Part shown: piece after piece, positions 41,721-51,048 of the stretch
Layout: each line of letters opens with the position of its first letter
How positions within the stretch are numbered: the stretch's first letter is position 1
Source of the DNA: Pontibacter litorisediminis
Lineage (GTDB): Bacteria; Bacteroidota; Bacteroidia; Cytophagales; Hymenobacteraceae
Reading direction: 5' to 3'
Length of the DNA: 64,000 nucleotides
Assembly: GCF_029360645.1 (NCBI RefSeq)
Contig: NZ_JARDUA010000007.1
Location: forward strand, 186,001-250,000
Notes under the pieces: generated by a model
Database searches by the model: none
What the model saw: the letters and a program-made list of their open reading frames with translations, nothing else
What the model was told of the DNA's origin: nothing
Translations under genes and position numbers: made by a program

Positions 41721-42587
41721 CTATACTACATCTATCAGTTTGTCGCCTTGCTTATTGAACAGCAGTAGGGCGGCGCCGAAGAACATTACTGTGAACAGGA
41801 TACTGTAGAGTAGCTGCAGCGGGGAAACGGTTCCCTCCCCTAAAAGAGAGAGGCGGAATGCTTCGAACAGGGGAGACAAGGGATTTAGCTGCACCACCCA
41901 CTGCACCTTTTCCGGAACAGCTGACAAGGGGTAAATGACGGGCGTTACGTACAGTAGCAGGCGCACCCCAAGGCTGGTGACATAGCTTATATCGCGGTAC
42001 TTGGCAGTAAGAACAGAGAAGAACAGGCCCAAACCCAACGCCAACAGTCCGGTGGCAAGCACCACCACCGGGAACCACAGCACAGTTATACCCACTGTGA
42101 GCCGCAGCCCCTGAAAGTACCAGTAGTATGCCATCAGGGTCAGCAGCAGCAGGAACTGAATCAGAAAGTTGTATAGCTGTGTCTGGATAACTGAAAGGGG
42201 AATGACGATCCGCGGGAAGTACACTTTACTGAAGAGGTGCACATTGTCGCGGAAAGTGGTGGACGTGCCGGTGAAGCTGTCGCTAAAGAAGCTCCATAGT
42301 ATAATGCCGGAGAAGTAGAAAAGCACAGGCGGCAACGAGCCCGTAGAAATACCCACAAGTTTGCTGAAAACAATAACATAGGTGGCCAAGGTGAGCAGGG
42401 GAGGGAACAGGATCCAAAAGGGGCCTAATACGGTCTGCTGGTAGCGCAGCAGGAAATTTCTTTTCACAAGCCCACGCAGCAGGTGCCGGAAAGACCATAA
42501 TTCTCCTATACTAGCTCCCAGGTAACTGGTTTGGCTGGTAATTTCCCATTCTCCCTTGCCTTTAGCTTTAGACATGAACCCGCTCAA
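41721..42587 (-). CDS. ABC-2 type permease for polysaccharide export (Wzm-like)
   Basis: 288 residues with six membrane helices. LWSFRHLLRGLVKRNFLLRY ahead of helix 1 is the cytoplasmic-gate region of the Wzm/TagG family. GPFWILFPPLLTLATYVIVF, YFSGIILWSFFSDSFTGTSTTF and TPVIYPLSAVP are also characteristic. First gene of the operon Wzm-Wzt-GT2-GT2/MT-deacetylase-GT2. It forms the channel for the finished polymer. The promoter should lie in 42588-42770. Confidence 0.92.
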   Translation of the reverse strand: MSGFMSKAKGKGEWEITSQTSYLGASIGELWSFRHLLRGLVKRNFLLRYQQTVLGPFWILFPPLLTLATYVIVFSKLVGISTGSLPPVLFYFSGIILWSFFSDSFTGTSTTFRDNVHLFSKVYFPRIVIPLSVIQTQLYNFLIQFLLLLTLMAYYWYFQGLRLTVGITVLWFPVVVLATGLLALGLGLFFSVLTAKYRDISYVTSLGVRLLLYVTPVIYPLSAVPEKVQWVVQLNPLSPLFEAFRLSLLGEGTVSPLQLLYSILFTVMFFGAALLLFNKQGDKLIDVV

Positions 42588-42772
42588 AAAATTTTAGAGT
42601 TATAAAGTTACACTGAATGGTCGGCCAGCGCAGCTGTGCCTTTAGCGCGTTATAGCAGCCTGATTCTCAAGATAACTTTATACGTGTTATTGTATTTTAA
42701 GTGTTATTTTTAGGAGGTTTTTAGTGGGCTTGCCAATGATGCAGGTGATGTCGCAGGTAAAAGTCTGGAAAA

Positions 42773-42802
42773 TAAAACGGCAGATAGGATCGCTATCTGC
42801 CG
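42773..42802 (-). terminator. Terminator of the beta-helix protein gene
   Basis: CGGCAGATAG (42778-42787) pairs with CTATCTGCCG (42793-42802) around GATCG. On the minus strand TTTTA follows. It separates the secreted-protein gene from the polysaccharide operon. Confidence 0.88.
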
Positions 42803-42826
42803 CTATGAGAGGGGGAGGGGAGTTTG

Positions 42827-45800
42827 TTACTTTTTTATGAGCTTGAACCGGTAAGGCGTGTCACCTATGTAGGCTGTTAAGAAATAAAAGGCCGAGCCCT
42901 CAGCCTCTGCCAGGCTGATGGGCACTTTGGTGAGCCCTTTTCGCAGCGGCATTGACCTCTGCAGCACTTTTTTACCTTTGGTATCGGTAATTACTACAAG
43001 CAGTACATCTTCCGTAACAGCCTCCACTTCTAAGGTTATCTTGTCCGAAAAAGGGTTTGGATAAACAGAAACGGAAAGCCTGGCAGGCCCGAAGCTGACA
43101 GCACGTATGGGAGAATATGTGCTGGTGCTGTCATGGTCTATTTGGCGAAGGCGGTAATACCTGGTGCCGGCTTTACCTGCTTCTGCGTCGCGGTACGTAT
43201 AGGCCAGCAGCCTTTGAGCATTACCTGCATAACTGGGCACAAACCCGATCTTCCTAAACTGCCCCGGCCCTTCCGAAACCTCCACCTCAAAGCCATAGTT
43301 GTTCTCCTCAGAAGCCGTTTCCCACTGCAGCAGCACCTCTGCCCCCTGTCTGGCAGCCGTGAACTTAACCAAAGAGACAGGCAAAGGGGCCGGGGCAGAG
43401 GTGGTGCTTGCTACCGTAAAAGGCGAGAAAGAGTTAACGCCACTTAAACTGATGATGTATGTGCCTGGTAAGGTGCCTTGTGTTACAGTGCCGGCACTGC
43501 TCTCCATCACCTGCCACGCTTCTCCCTCATAGTGGCTCACGTAGCTTTCGGATCGGTTAAAGTTTGCAGGCTCGTCATGGCTGGTCCACTGCAGCGTCAT
43601 TGCTACCTCAGAGCCCCCTGTCTCTTCTTCCTCTATGTGCCAGGTTTTGTTGATGGTGCTGTCTGGTACGGCGATAACTTCCTGTGTTTGGTCTTTTTCC
43701 TCTACCCGCACGCTAAAATTGTCCGTGGCGCCGGTGTTCACCAGCGTAACGGGAGCATAGCCTTGCGGTGTTCCGACAGGGTATACTTTGGAAGTGCCTG
43801 GGCCTAAAGCATGCTGCGTTAGCTTACCGGAGCCATCTGTTACGATATACCTCTCTGCACTGTAATGCAACAGGCTGGCCCCACCGGTCAACGTCAGGTC
43901 CTGAGCGCCTAGCCACAGACTACCTTGCATCAGGTCTATGGCCTGTGTTATGGTTGCCGCCCCCGCAAGTTTCTTGATGCCGGAGCCTCGTATGATCAGG
44001 TTGTCATACGTGCCGCCGGGTATCAGTTGCTCGCTATCACTGTTGAATATGACGTTGGAGCCTGGCTCAGCATTCAGATTGGTTCCGGTTAGACTGCCGT
44101 GCACCTCTAAGGTGGCATTTTGTTCTAGGGTAAGAGGGCCTGCCGCATCCAAATTGCTAACATGGCCATGCGTGCCGGCTTTTATGCGTGGGTAGTGGCT
44201 CAGCTCAGCTGTGGTAGGCGGGATGTGGGCATCTATACTTGGCGTAGGTACACAGGTGGTCCAGTTTTGGCTGTCAAACCAGTCGGAGGTGCCGTTGTCT
44301 CCCGTCCATGCCGTTTCCTTGGCGTCGATAACCATAACAGTATGATGCAATACTTGCTGCAGCCCTTGCACGTCGGTATAAGTATAAGTGAGCGGATGGT
44401 TGCCTACACCAGCTGCATCCGGGGTAAAAAGGCCAGCCTCCACCCCGGGGCCAGCATAAGTTCCTCCTGTCGCTTGCCCAAACCTAAGCGGTTGCGGACC
44501 GCCGTAAAGGCAGGCCTTGCTGTTCTCCGTTGCCTGGTGCGCGCCAATGCAAAGGTCTGTGCGCTGCAAGATGCTGTTGCCCCAGAAATCACGGTTGCCC
44601 GGGTTAAGTCCGAAGTTAGCGGCGAGATTAAGCGCTTTGCCGATGATCGGTGAGGAGCTCTCTAATTTGTAGTTCTCCAAAGTATAAAGCCGCTTCGGGT
44701 CTGAGATGGTTACTCCCTTGCCAGGAGACTTTAGCATGGGATCCAGAAAATATCCCACCGCCATGCCGTTGCGGTACTCCTGTGTGGTAGCGCTACGCCA
44801 GCCGTCGAGCGAGTTGTAGGCCGTGCCACCCCATACAAACTGCGGTGCCTCGCCGGAGGCCCAGTAGTTATTCCCCTCAAACCTGACGCTGGTGATAACA
44901 TCAACCTGCAGGAGCCTCGCTCCGCCTGTCGTAACAAACAGGTTGTTGCGGAAAGTCGCTGCCGTAGCACCTCCTGCCTGCACCCAGACAGCCTTTGGAG
45001 AACCGCTGGCCGAAGGCGTCAGGTAGATCGTGTTATTGTAAATTTGGGCATTCTGGATGCCACCTTTTGACCCCGATGACCACAAATGTATGGCGCCGTA
45101 GCCGTTCTTTCGGCCGTCGTTCTCGCTGATGTTGTAGCGGATGGTGAGGTTCTTCATCTCGCTGGCACCACTGTACTGGGCCAAAAGGTACCCGGCTCCC
45201 TCGTTGTCGTGCGAGTAGTTGTACTGCAGGATACAGTTGGTGCTGCCGCCATCCAAGTCGAAGCCGCCGCCGTCTTTAGATGTTCCCGTTTTGTTATGGT
45301 GCGACTCGTTGTACTGTATTATGACGTTGTTACTGGCGTAGCACCAGATGCCGACAGGTCCGCCACTTGTCCAGGCGTTCAGCCAGCCGTTGTTATAGGC
45401 TTCGCAGTACTCAACGATGCCTCCATCCACCCCTCCCAGTATAATGCCATTGCCGCTGTGCGACTTGGTTTTGGTGGGGATGCCGGCATTGTTATAAGCT
45501 TTGGTGAAACCCACATACACATTCCTGTGCGCTTTATAGTTGCCCTCCGCCCATACCAGGATACCGGCATCCCCGTTGTCATGAACGGCGGAGTTTGTGA
45601 TAGTTACCTCACTAAAACCTTGCGTTCCGCCCCAGCTGCCAATGCTGATCCCCGCCTCGCGGTAGCCGTACACTTCCACATCGTGGATGGCGATATAAGG
45701 CAGCTTGGTGGCGGGGAGGTCCATGTAAATGTCCATGCCGGCGGTGGTGCTTACCGTTCTACCAGCGCCTTCAAAAACCAGGTGTTCGATCTTAAACCCT

Positions 45801-46141
45801 GATGTGTTGTATAACCAGAAGCCGGCTTCTTGCCCACTTCGGATAACAGCTCTCCCCACGCCGTATGACCCGAGCACAATAGGCTTCTCGGCTGTGCCTT
45901 TTACCTCCGCCCCAAAGCCCAAGCTACCAGAAAAGATGACTTCCCCCTCAAACAAAACGGTGTCGCCGGCAGCAAGCGGCGTGGCATTTACTTTCTCTAT
46001 ACTTGCCCAGGCGCTTGCCTGTGTAAGGCCACTGTTCACATCATTCCCTTTGCTGCTCACATAGTACGTCTCCGCCTTCGCACACAAACAAGTTAGCGCC
46101 ATTAGCAAAGTAACGGCAGCTGATAACATCTTCATAACCAC
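42827..46141 (-). CDS. Secreted right-handed beta-helix protein with type IX sorting domain
   Basis: 1104 residues. Signal peptide (AAVTLLMALTCLCAKAETYYV). Residues about 25-490 begin with YYVSSKGNDVNSGLTQASAWASI, typical of parallel beta-helix (polysaccharide lyase-like) proteins. They continue as repeated strand-turn units such as ITNSAVHDNGDAGILVW, VEYCEAYNNGW and IQYNESHHNKTG. The middle (about 490-930) is beta-rich, with an MBG-like DNLIIRGSG segment. After about 930 comes VSLVKFTAARQGAEVLLQWETASEE and then the type IX C-terminal signal VYPNPFSDKITLEV (about 1030) ending in FKLIKK. It should be exported and anchored or released at the surface. It may act on the polysaccharide encoded next door; that is inference. 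Confidence 0.88.
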   Translation of the reverse strand: MVMKMLSAAVTLLMALTCLCAKAETYYVSSKGNDVNSGLTQASAWASIEKVNATPLAAGDTVLFEGEVIFSGSLGFGAEVKGTAEKPIVLGSYGVGRAVIRSGQEAGFWLYNTSGFKIEHLVFEGAGRTVSTTAGMDIYMDLPATKLPYIAIHDVEVYGYREAGISIGSWGGTQGFSEVTITNSAVHDNGDAGILVWAEGNYKAHRNVYVGFTKAYNNAGIPTKTKSHSGNGIILGGVDGGIVEYCEAYNNGWLNAWTSGGPVGIWCYASNNVIIQYNESHHNKTGTSKDGGGFDLDGGSTNCILQYNYSHDNEGAGYLLAQYSGASEMKNLTIRYNISENDGRKNGYGAIHLWSSGSKGGIQNAQIYNNTIYLTPSASGSPKAVWVQAGGATAATFRNNLFVTTGGARLLQVDVITSVRFEGNNYWASGEAPQFVWGGTAYNSLDGWRSATTQEYRNGMAVGYFLDPMLKSPGKGVTISDPKRLYTLENYKLESSSPIIGKALNLAANFGLNPGNRDFWGNSILQRTDLCIGAHQATENSKACLYGGPQPLRFGQATGGTYAGPGVEAGLFTPDAAGVGNHPLTYTYTDVQGLQQVLHHTVMVIDAKETAWTGDNGTSDWFDSQNWTTCVPTPSIDAHIPPTTAELSHYPRIKAGTHGHVSNLDAAGPLTLEQNATLEVHGSLTGTNLNAEPGSNVIFNSDSEQLIPGGTYDNLIIRGSGIKKLAGAATITQAIDLMQGSLWLGAQDLTLTGGASLLHYSAERYIVTDGSGKLTQHALGPGTSKVYPVGTPQGYAPVTLVNTGATDNFSVRVEEKDQTQEVIAVPDSTINKTWHIEEEETGGSEVAMTLQWTSHDEPANFNRSESYVSHYEGEAWQVMESSAGTVTQGTLPGTYIISLSGVNSFSPFTVASTTSAPAPLPVSLVKFTAARQGAEVLLQWETASEENNYGFEVEVSEGPGQFRKIGFVPSYAGNAQRLLAYTYRDAEAGKAGTRYYRLRQIDHDSTSTYSPIRAVSFGPARLSVSVYPNPFSDKITLEVEAVTEDVLLVVITDTKGKKVLQRSMPLRKGLTKVPISLAEAEGSAFYFLTAYIGDTPYRFKLIKK

Positions 46142-46760
46142 AGCATCTACTTAAGGATAATTATACTTTGGGAGCGCTACAGGTTAAGGTATAGTGTGAG
46201 GCAAGGCTAACAGCCACGCAGCGCAAACCAATGCTGGGGCTTAACACCTTTTTCTTCTGCTGTGGGGTTTTCTTAAAGTAAAAATGCGGCATAAAAGTAT
46301 AAAATAGAAATAATTGCAAGTTGGATTTTATCGTGCCTTATGGCAGGCCTTGCCTTACTGCAATAGTGACAATTATTTTATGCCGAACAAAGTCGTTCAC
46401 GGAAAAGTTTATAGGTGCTTTACAACGATGCGGCGTTGCGCAATGTAAATTATAGGCTGTAATACACTGTTTTGTGAAGGCAAATGGCTTGTTTTTGAGG
46501 AGACGTGATGCGTTTGCGCCTGATGCTTCTGGTTAGTGGGTCGCGATGGTGTTAAATAAGTTATAGTTTTAGCCAGGTGTCATGGCTTGAGAGGAGGAGG
46601 GTTGAGCGACTGGTTTATCAAAAGTAAAGTATGTTTATTTTGAGGATGATCTACAGTTTTGTGCAGACTTACAGTATAAATCCTGATTTCTCCTGCGGCT
46701 ATAAATGAAAAGCGCTCTACAGGATGTGCCTGTAGAGCGCTTTAGCAGCATTAAAACAGT
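46142..46760. other. 619-bp intergenic region
   Basis: AT-rich upstream region of the beta-helix gene. It contains the terminator of the next gene (46706-46743) and no coding sequence or RNA family that I recognise. Its unusual length suggests a complex promoter. Confidence 0.5.
46706..46743 (-). terminator. Terminator of the 417-residue barrel gene
   Basis: A perfect 15-bp stem (46709-46723 with 46729-46743, AAAGCGCTCTACAGG) closes ATGTG. On the minus strand TTTTC follows. It begins 17 bp beyond the stop codon. Confidence 0.9.
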
Positions 46761-48014
46761 TTATAGCTTATAACCCAGCATAAAGTAAAGGTGCTGTGCC
46801 TTGGCTGAAACGCTGTTGATGGCGGAGGAGCTTTCATTCGCCTCATACCTCACTCCTAACACCATCGCTTTGGTTCCCAAGGGAACGTGTAGGCCAGCAC
46901 CTGCAGTAAGGCCAAGGGTGCGTTTTCTGAACCCGCCTTCTCCAAATGCGGGCTGTTCGCGTACCCTGGGTTCATCCGGGTCATAATAATCGGTACGGGT
47001 AGACTGTTGTGTTACCTGTAGCGCAATGTTGTTAGCGAGGCCCGCGCTCAGGTATGGCCTTAGTTTGCCGTTAGGGTACGTGTACACGACCTGGATGGGC
47101 AGCTTGAGGTAGTCTGCATCAAACAAGACATCATACTTATACTCAAAGCCCAGGTTGTTTCTGTAGTCAAAGGAGGCTACTTGCCGGAAGGGCATGTACA
47201 ACAGGTCTATTTGGATGGAAAGCTTTTCGTTCAGTCTCGGGAGCGAGACGTTTACCGCCAAACCGCCGCCCAAGCCCGCCGATTCGTCTGAATAGCTCCC
47301 GCGGGTGGTCGGGTGCTCATCGCCCTTCAGCGTATAGGTGCTTCTGGTGTAGGTGATGGAAGGGGCAAAAGTAACGACGGACTTCTTTATCTCCGCTTTT
47401 TGTATGGCTGTGCTGCCCCCTACACACGCGTTGTAATCCTCCGTTATTTCGGCCAGGGCATCTGCCGTAAACTTCATGTTCTGAAACCTGCCGGCTTTTA
47501 TGGTCTCACAATCCGTGAAGGCTACGGCCATGGTATGTGCATAGGCTCTTCTCTTCGCTTTGTAGAGCTTTCCGGAGTTGGTGTCCCTGAGTAACGTCTC
47601 CTCGTAGAGGAGTTCAATGAGTGGCTGGCCGTCCTTCCTCAGAAAATAACGGTCCTTCTGGAAAGAGTCACGGTAGTGGTACACGCTGGCTTTGCCCTTC
47701 ACCAGTGCGGCTAGAAAAACGCGTTGCCTTACAGTGTCCCCCGCAGGTGCTAAGGTAATCTCAAAAGCTTCAAAAAGTTTCTTGCCTTTGTCGAAGCCGT
47801 AGGCCTGGATGTCGTGGGGCGTAAGGGCCTGCTCGGCTGCGTGCTCATTTTGTTTGAATGTGGTGACCTCTGCACTGCGGACAGAGCCCCGGTAATCTAC
47901 CAAGCCCCGAATCGTGTCGCCGTTCTGGACGATAAAGCCATCTTGGAAACTCTTTTGCGCAAAAGCTAGGGTGCAGGCAAAGAGTAAGGTGAAGGTTACA
48001 TAAAGTTGTTTCAT
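46761..48014 (-). CDS. Outer-membrane protein with C-terminal PorT-like barrel
   Basis: 417 residues with a signal peptide (MKQLYVTFTLLFACTLAFAQ). Residues about 20-200 form a soluble domain that begins FQDGFIVQNGDTIRGLVDYRG, a pattern seen in many Bacteroidota barrel proteins. From about 215 there are eight or more amphipathic strands (VVTFAPSITYTRSTYTL, LSIQIDLLYMPFRQVASFDY, LRPYLSAGLANNIALQV, LGLTAGAGLHVPLG), ending HLYFMLGYKL with a hydrophobic terminus. This matches outer-membrane beta-barrel (PF13568-type) proteins. No function known. Confidence 0.82.
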   Translation of the reverse strand: MKQLYVTFTLLFACTLAFAQKSFQDGFIVQNGDTIRGLVDYRGSVRSAEVTTFKQNEHAAEQALTPHDIQAYGFDKGKKLFEAFEITLAPAGDTVRQRVFLAALVKGKASVYHYRDSFQKDRYFLRKDGQPLIELLYEETLLRDTNSGKLYKAKRRAYAHTMAVAFTDCETIKAGRFQNMKFTADALAEITEDYNACVGGSTAIQKAEIKKSVVTFAPSITYTRSTYTLKGDEHPTTRGSYSDESAGLGGGLAVNVSLPRLNEKLSIQIDLLYMPFRQVASFDYRNNLGFEYKYDVLFDADYLKLPIQVVYTYPNGKLRPYLSAGLANNIALQVTQQSTRTDYYDPDEPRVREQPAFGEGGFRKRTLGLTAGAGLHVPLGTKAMVLGVRYEANESSSAINSVSAKAQHLYFMLGYKL

Positions 48015-48113
48015 GGAAGTTAGGTTGATGTGGTTGACGGTGTAGCTGCAAACATTGGCAGTATACTAAAATTATTATATTTAGTTATAACCCCACAGCT
48101 AAATGTTGCCTGC

Positions 48114-48149
48114 AAAAAAACTCCCCTGCCGGAGTCCGGCAGGGGAGTT
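48114..48149 (-). terminator. Terminator of dnaK
   Basis: AACTCCCCTGCCGG (48119-48132) pairs with its complement at 48136-48149 around a 3-nt loop. On the minus strand a run of seven T follows. Very strong. Confidence 0.95.
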
Positions 48150-48173
48150 CTGTATAGTTTGAGTTTTAGATGC

Positions 48174-50108
48174 TTACTTGTTGGTGTTGCCGTCTACTTC
48201 CTCGTAGTCTACATCGGTTACACCGCCGTCGTTGGCTGCGCCCTGCGCACCACCGGCCTGGCCGTTGCCACCGCCTTCAGCGCCTGGAGCTCCTTGGCCC
48301 TGCGTAGCTGCGTACATCTCCTGAGAGGCGGCGCTCCACGCGTTGTTCAGGTTCTCGATGGCTCTGTCGATACCAGCGATATCTTTCGACTCGTGTGCCT
48401 TCTTCAGCTCGCCCAGCGCATTCTCGATGTTAGACTTATTGCCGCCGGAAAGCTTGTCGCCATACTCCTTCAGCTGCTTCTCGGTCTGGAAGATCATAGA
48501 GTCGGCTGTGTTCAGCTTCTCGATCTCCTCCTTCGCCTTCTTGTCAGCCTCGGCGTTGGCCTCTGCCTCCTTACGCATTTTCTCGATCTCCTGCTCGCTT
48601 AGGCCAGAAGAAGCCTCAATACGAATCTTCTGCTCTTTGCCTGTCGCTTTATCCTTCGCTGTTACGTGCAGGATACCGTTGGCGTCGATGTCGAAAATAA
48701 CCTCGATCTGTGGCACACCACGTGGTGCTGGCGGAATATCTGATAAGTGGAAGCGACCAATCGTACGATTGTCCTTGGCCATTGGGCGCTCACCCTGCAG
48801 TACGTGGATCTCCACAGACGGCTGGTTATCGGAAGCCGTTGAGAACGTCTCAGACTTCTTCGTAGGGATCGTTGTGTTCGACTCAATCAGTTTAGTGAAC
48901 ACACCACCCATAGTCTCAATGCCCAGTGACAGTGGCGTTACGTCCAGCAGAAGCACGTCTTTTACCTCACCTGTCAGTACACCACCCTGGATTGCAGCAC
49001 CAATGGCAACCACCTCATCCGGGTTCACGCCTTTAGAAGGCTTTTTGCCGAAGAACTTCTCTACTTCCTCCTGTACTTTCGGGATACGGGTAGAACCACC
49101 TACCAAGATCACCTCGTCGATGTCAGAGGTAGAAAGGCCCGCATCCTGAAGAGCTTTCTTGCACGGCTCCATAGAGCGGCGGATCAAGTCATCAGACAGT
49201 TGCTCGAACTTGGCGCGTGTCAGTTTACGAACCAGGTGCTTCGGCACACCGTCCACTGGCATGATATAGGGCAGGTTGATCTCTGTCTCTTGTGAAGAAG
49301 AAAGCTCGATCTTCGCCTTCTCAGCGGCTTCTTTCAAGCGCTGCAGGGCCATTGGGTCCTTGCGCAGGTCCAGGCCTTCGTCTTTTTTGAACTCCTCAGC
49401 CAACCAGTTGATGATCACCTGGTCAAAGTCGTCACCACCCAGGTGCGTGTCGCCGTTCGTAGAAAGTACCTCGAACACACCGTCACCCAGTTCCAGGATC
49501 GAGATATCGAATGTACCACCACCAAGGTCAAACACCGCAATCTTCTGGTCTACGCTCTTCTTGTCCAAGCCGTAAGCAAGCGCGGCTGCTGTTGGCTCGT
49601 TAATGATACGCTTCACTTCAAGGCCTGCAATCTGGCCGGCCTCTTTCGTAGCCTGGCGCTGCGCATCGTTGAAGTAAGCCGGTACGGTAATAACCGCCTC
49701 GGTTACAGAGGTACCCAGGTACTCTTCTGCCGTAGCCTTCATTTTCTGGAGCACCATGGCAGAGATCTCCTGCGGCGTGTACTCACGGTCGCCGATCTGT
49801 ACGCGCACGGTATTGTTGCTACCCTGCTGTACTTTGTAAGAAACCTGCTTTGCCTCTTCGCTTACCTCATTGTAGCTGTGGCCCATGAAGCGCTTGATAG
49901 AAGCGATGGTGTTTTGTGGGTTTGTGATCGCCTGGCGCTTGGCAGGGTCACCTACTTTACGCTCACCGTTTCCGTTATCCAGAAATGCCACGATAGACGG
50001 TGTCGTGCGGCGTCCTTCGCTGTTAGGTATTACAACTGGCTCGTTACCCTCCATTACGGCAACGCATGAGTTGGTTGTACCTAAGTCAATACCTATTATT
50101 TTTCCCAT
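48174..50108 (-). CDS. dnaK: Molecular chaperone DnaK (Hsp70)
   Basis: 644 residues, the normal length. It starts [20 protein letters not shown]. Other signatures are [36 protein letters not shown] and [11 protein letters not shown], with substrate-domain [15 protein letters not shown]. The C-terminus is Gly/Ala/Gln-rich and ends [16 protein letters not shown], a variant of the EEVD-like tail. There is no dnaJ or grpE next to it. The coding sequence has almost no AAGTAT words, unlike most of the window, which fits strong codon selection in a highly expressed gene. Confidence 0.98.
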   Translation of the reverse strand: MGKIIGIDLGTTNSCVAVMEGNEPVVIPNSEGRRTTPSIVAFLDNGNGERKVGDPAKRQAITNPQNTIASIKRFMGHSYNEVSEEAKQVSYKVQQGSNNTVRVQIGDREYTPQEISAMVLQKMKATAEEYLGTSVTEAVITVPAYFNDAQRQATKEAGQIAGLEVKRIINEPTAAALAYGLDKKSVDQKIAVFDLGGGTFDISILELGDGVFEVLSTNGDTHLGGDDFDQVIINWLAEEFKKDEGLDLRKDPMALQRLKEAAEKAKIELSSSQETEINLPYIMPVDGVPKHLVRKLTRAKFEQLSDDLIRRSMEPCKKALQDAGLSTSDIDEVILVGGSTRIPKVQEEVEKFFGKKPSKGVNPDEVVAIGAAIQGGVLTGEVKDVLLLDVTPLSLGIETMGGVFTKLIESNTTIPTKKSETFSTASDNQPSVEIHVLQGERPMAKDNRTIGRFHLSDIPPAPRGVPQIEVIFDIDANGILHVTAKDKATGKEQKIRIEASSGLSEQEIEKMRKEAEANAEADKKAKEEIEKLNTADSMIFQTEKQLKEYGDKLSGGNKSNIENALGELKKAHESKDIAGIDRAIENLNNAWSAASQEMYAATQGQGAPGAEGGGNGQAGGAQGAANDGGVTDVDYEEVDGNTNK

Positions 50109-50165
50109 TCTATAGTTTTATTTATAGTTGCTGATTCAATTTCTATTTTCAGTTACTTCTGTTTT

Positions 50166-50217
50166 AACAAGCCATGTGCCAAGGGGCGTCCAGGTCTTTT
50201 TTTATGTCATTCTGTCA
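50166..50217 (-). promoter_or_regulatory. Sigma-54-like promoter with TGACA direct repeat upstream of dnaK
   Basis: On the minus strand, TTGGCACATGGCTTGTT (50182-50166) fits the sigma-54 -24/-12 form TGGCAC-N5-TTGC, except that the -12 dinucleotide is GT rather than GC. About 20 bp further upstream is TGACAGAATGACA (50217-50205), a direct repeat with 3-bp spacing. The dnaK ATG is 58 bp downstream. No CIRCE element (TTAGCACTC-N9-GAGTGCTAA) is present. Assignment is by pattern only. Confidence 0.5.
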
Positions 50218-50337
50218 GAGCATAGCTGTTGCGCCATACTTGTTGTCCGACTTGCCTGCGCATTACCACCACCACCCCGACATTATTGCTGAAGTATACC
50301 TTACTGCAGCGTAGTGCCGCAGGTTCTAGCAGATGAT

Positions 50338-50377
50338 AAAAAGAGCACCGGCCGCTCTTGCTGGAGCGGCCGGTGCT
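50338..50377 (-). terminator. Terminator of the 199-residue exported protein gene
   Basis: AGCACCGGCCGCTC (50344-50357) pairs perfectly with 50364-50377 around TTGCTG. On the minus strand CTTTTTATC follows. It lies 15 bp past the stop. Confidence 0.92.
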
Positions 50378-50391
50378 GTGTTGCTAATGCT

Positions 50392-50991
50392 TTAGGGTTG
50401 TTGCAGATTCCCTAGCAGCCTTTCGATTTCCTTTCTATAAGCAGGCAGTACATCCGCCAGGCCCTGTTTGGGAGAGGCATAGGTTATCTCCACCTGCTTT
50501 TCGCCTAGCCGGTATGTTAGCAGCCCCTGCTGTTCCTCTGTCAGGTAGTACAGCTTGTTTGGCTCGGAGGCCGTGGAGACAAGGTAGGTGCGGAAGGTGA
50601 AGTTATTCTGGATGCGGTGCTGCGTGGGCGCCCGGTTTTCCAGGTAACGCTGCGTTACCACCGTGTCCAGCTGTATGCTGCTTTGTATCTGCGTGATGCC
50701 CCGGATCTCACCTTCCTCAAACCTCCAGCGGTGCAGCTGGTGCGGTCCCTGCTGTTGCTGCACATACACAGCGTTGCTCAGGTCGAGGGTAGCCACCAGC
50801 CCGAACAGCTGCAGGTCCTGGGCCACGGTCTGCACGGTAGGGCTCAGGGTGCTGTTATCGCTGATGAAGTAGCTGCCAGCCTGCTGCAGCCGGGCCAGGT
50901 CCTGCTGCAGGTTCTGCTGCAGGCGCAGTTGGCTGGAGTCTGATAGTATAAAGGAGAAGGGTAGAAGTATGGTGAAGAGTAATGCTGTCAT
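50392..50991 (-). CDS. Exported protein of unknown function (outer-membrane lipoprotein carrier-like size)
   Basis: 199 residues. An N-terminal signal (MTALLFTILLPFSFILSDSSQ) is followed by a Gln-rich helical stretch (LRLQQNLQQDLARLQQAG). A strand-rich body follows: LVATLDLSNAVYVQQQQGPHQLHRWRF, SIQLDTVVTQRYLE, KLYYLTEEQQGLLTYRLGEKQVEITYAS. It ends in a short amphipathic helix. The family is not recognised. It is the last of three closely spaced minus-strand genes for exported proteins (gaps 57 and 28 bp) and has a strong terminator. Confidence 0.65.
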   Translation of the reverse strand: MTALLFTILLPFSFILSDSSQLRLQQNLQQDLARLQQAGSYFISDNSTLSPTVQTVAQDLQLFGLVATLDLSNAVYVQQQQGPHQLHRWRFEEGEIRGITQIQSSIQLDTVVTQRYLENRAPTQHRIQNNFTFRTYLVSTASEPNKLYYLTEEQQGLLTYRLGEKQVEITYASPKQGLADVLPAYRKEIERLLGNLQQP

Positions 50992-51048
50992 GGGGTAGCC
51001 TGTTTGTTTATGCCTTATACTTCATCCACGCAAAACTTGTGCTAAGAA

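Noticed and set aside
48174..50108. HrcA-CIRCE regulation of dnaK
   Set aside because: No CIRCE inverted repeat is present in 50109-50391.
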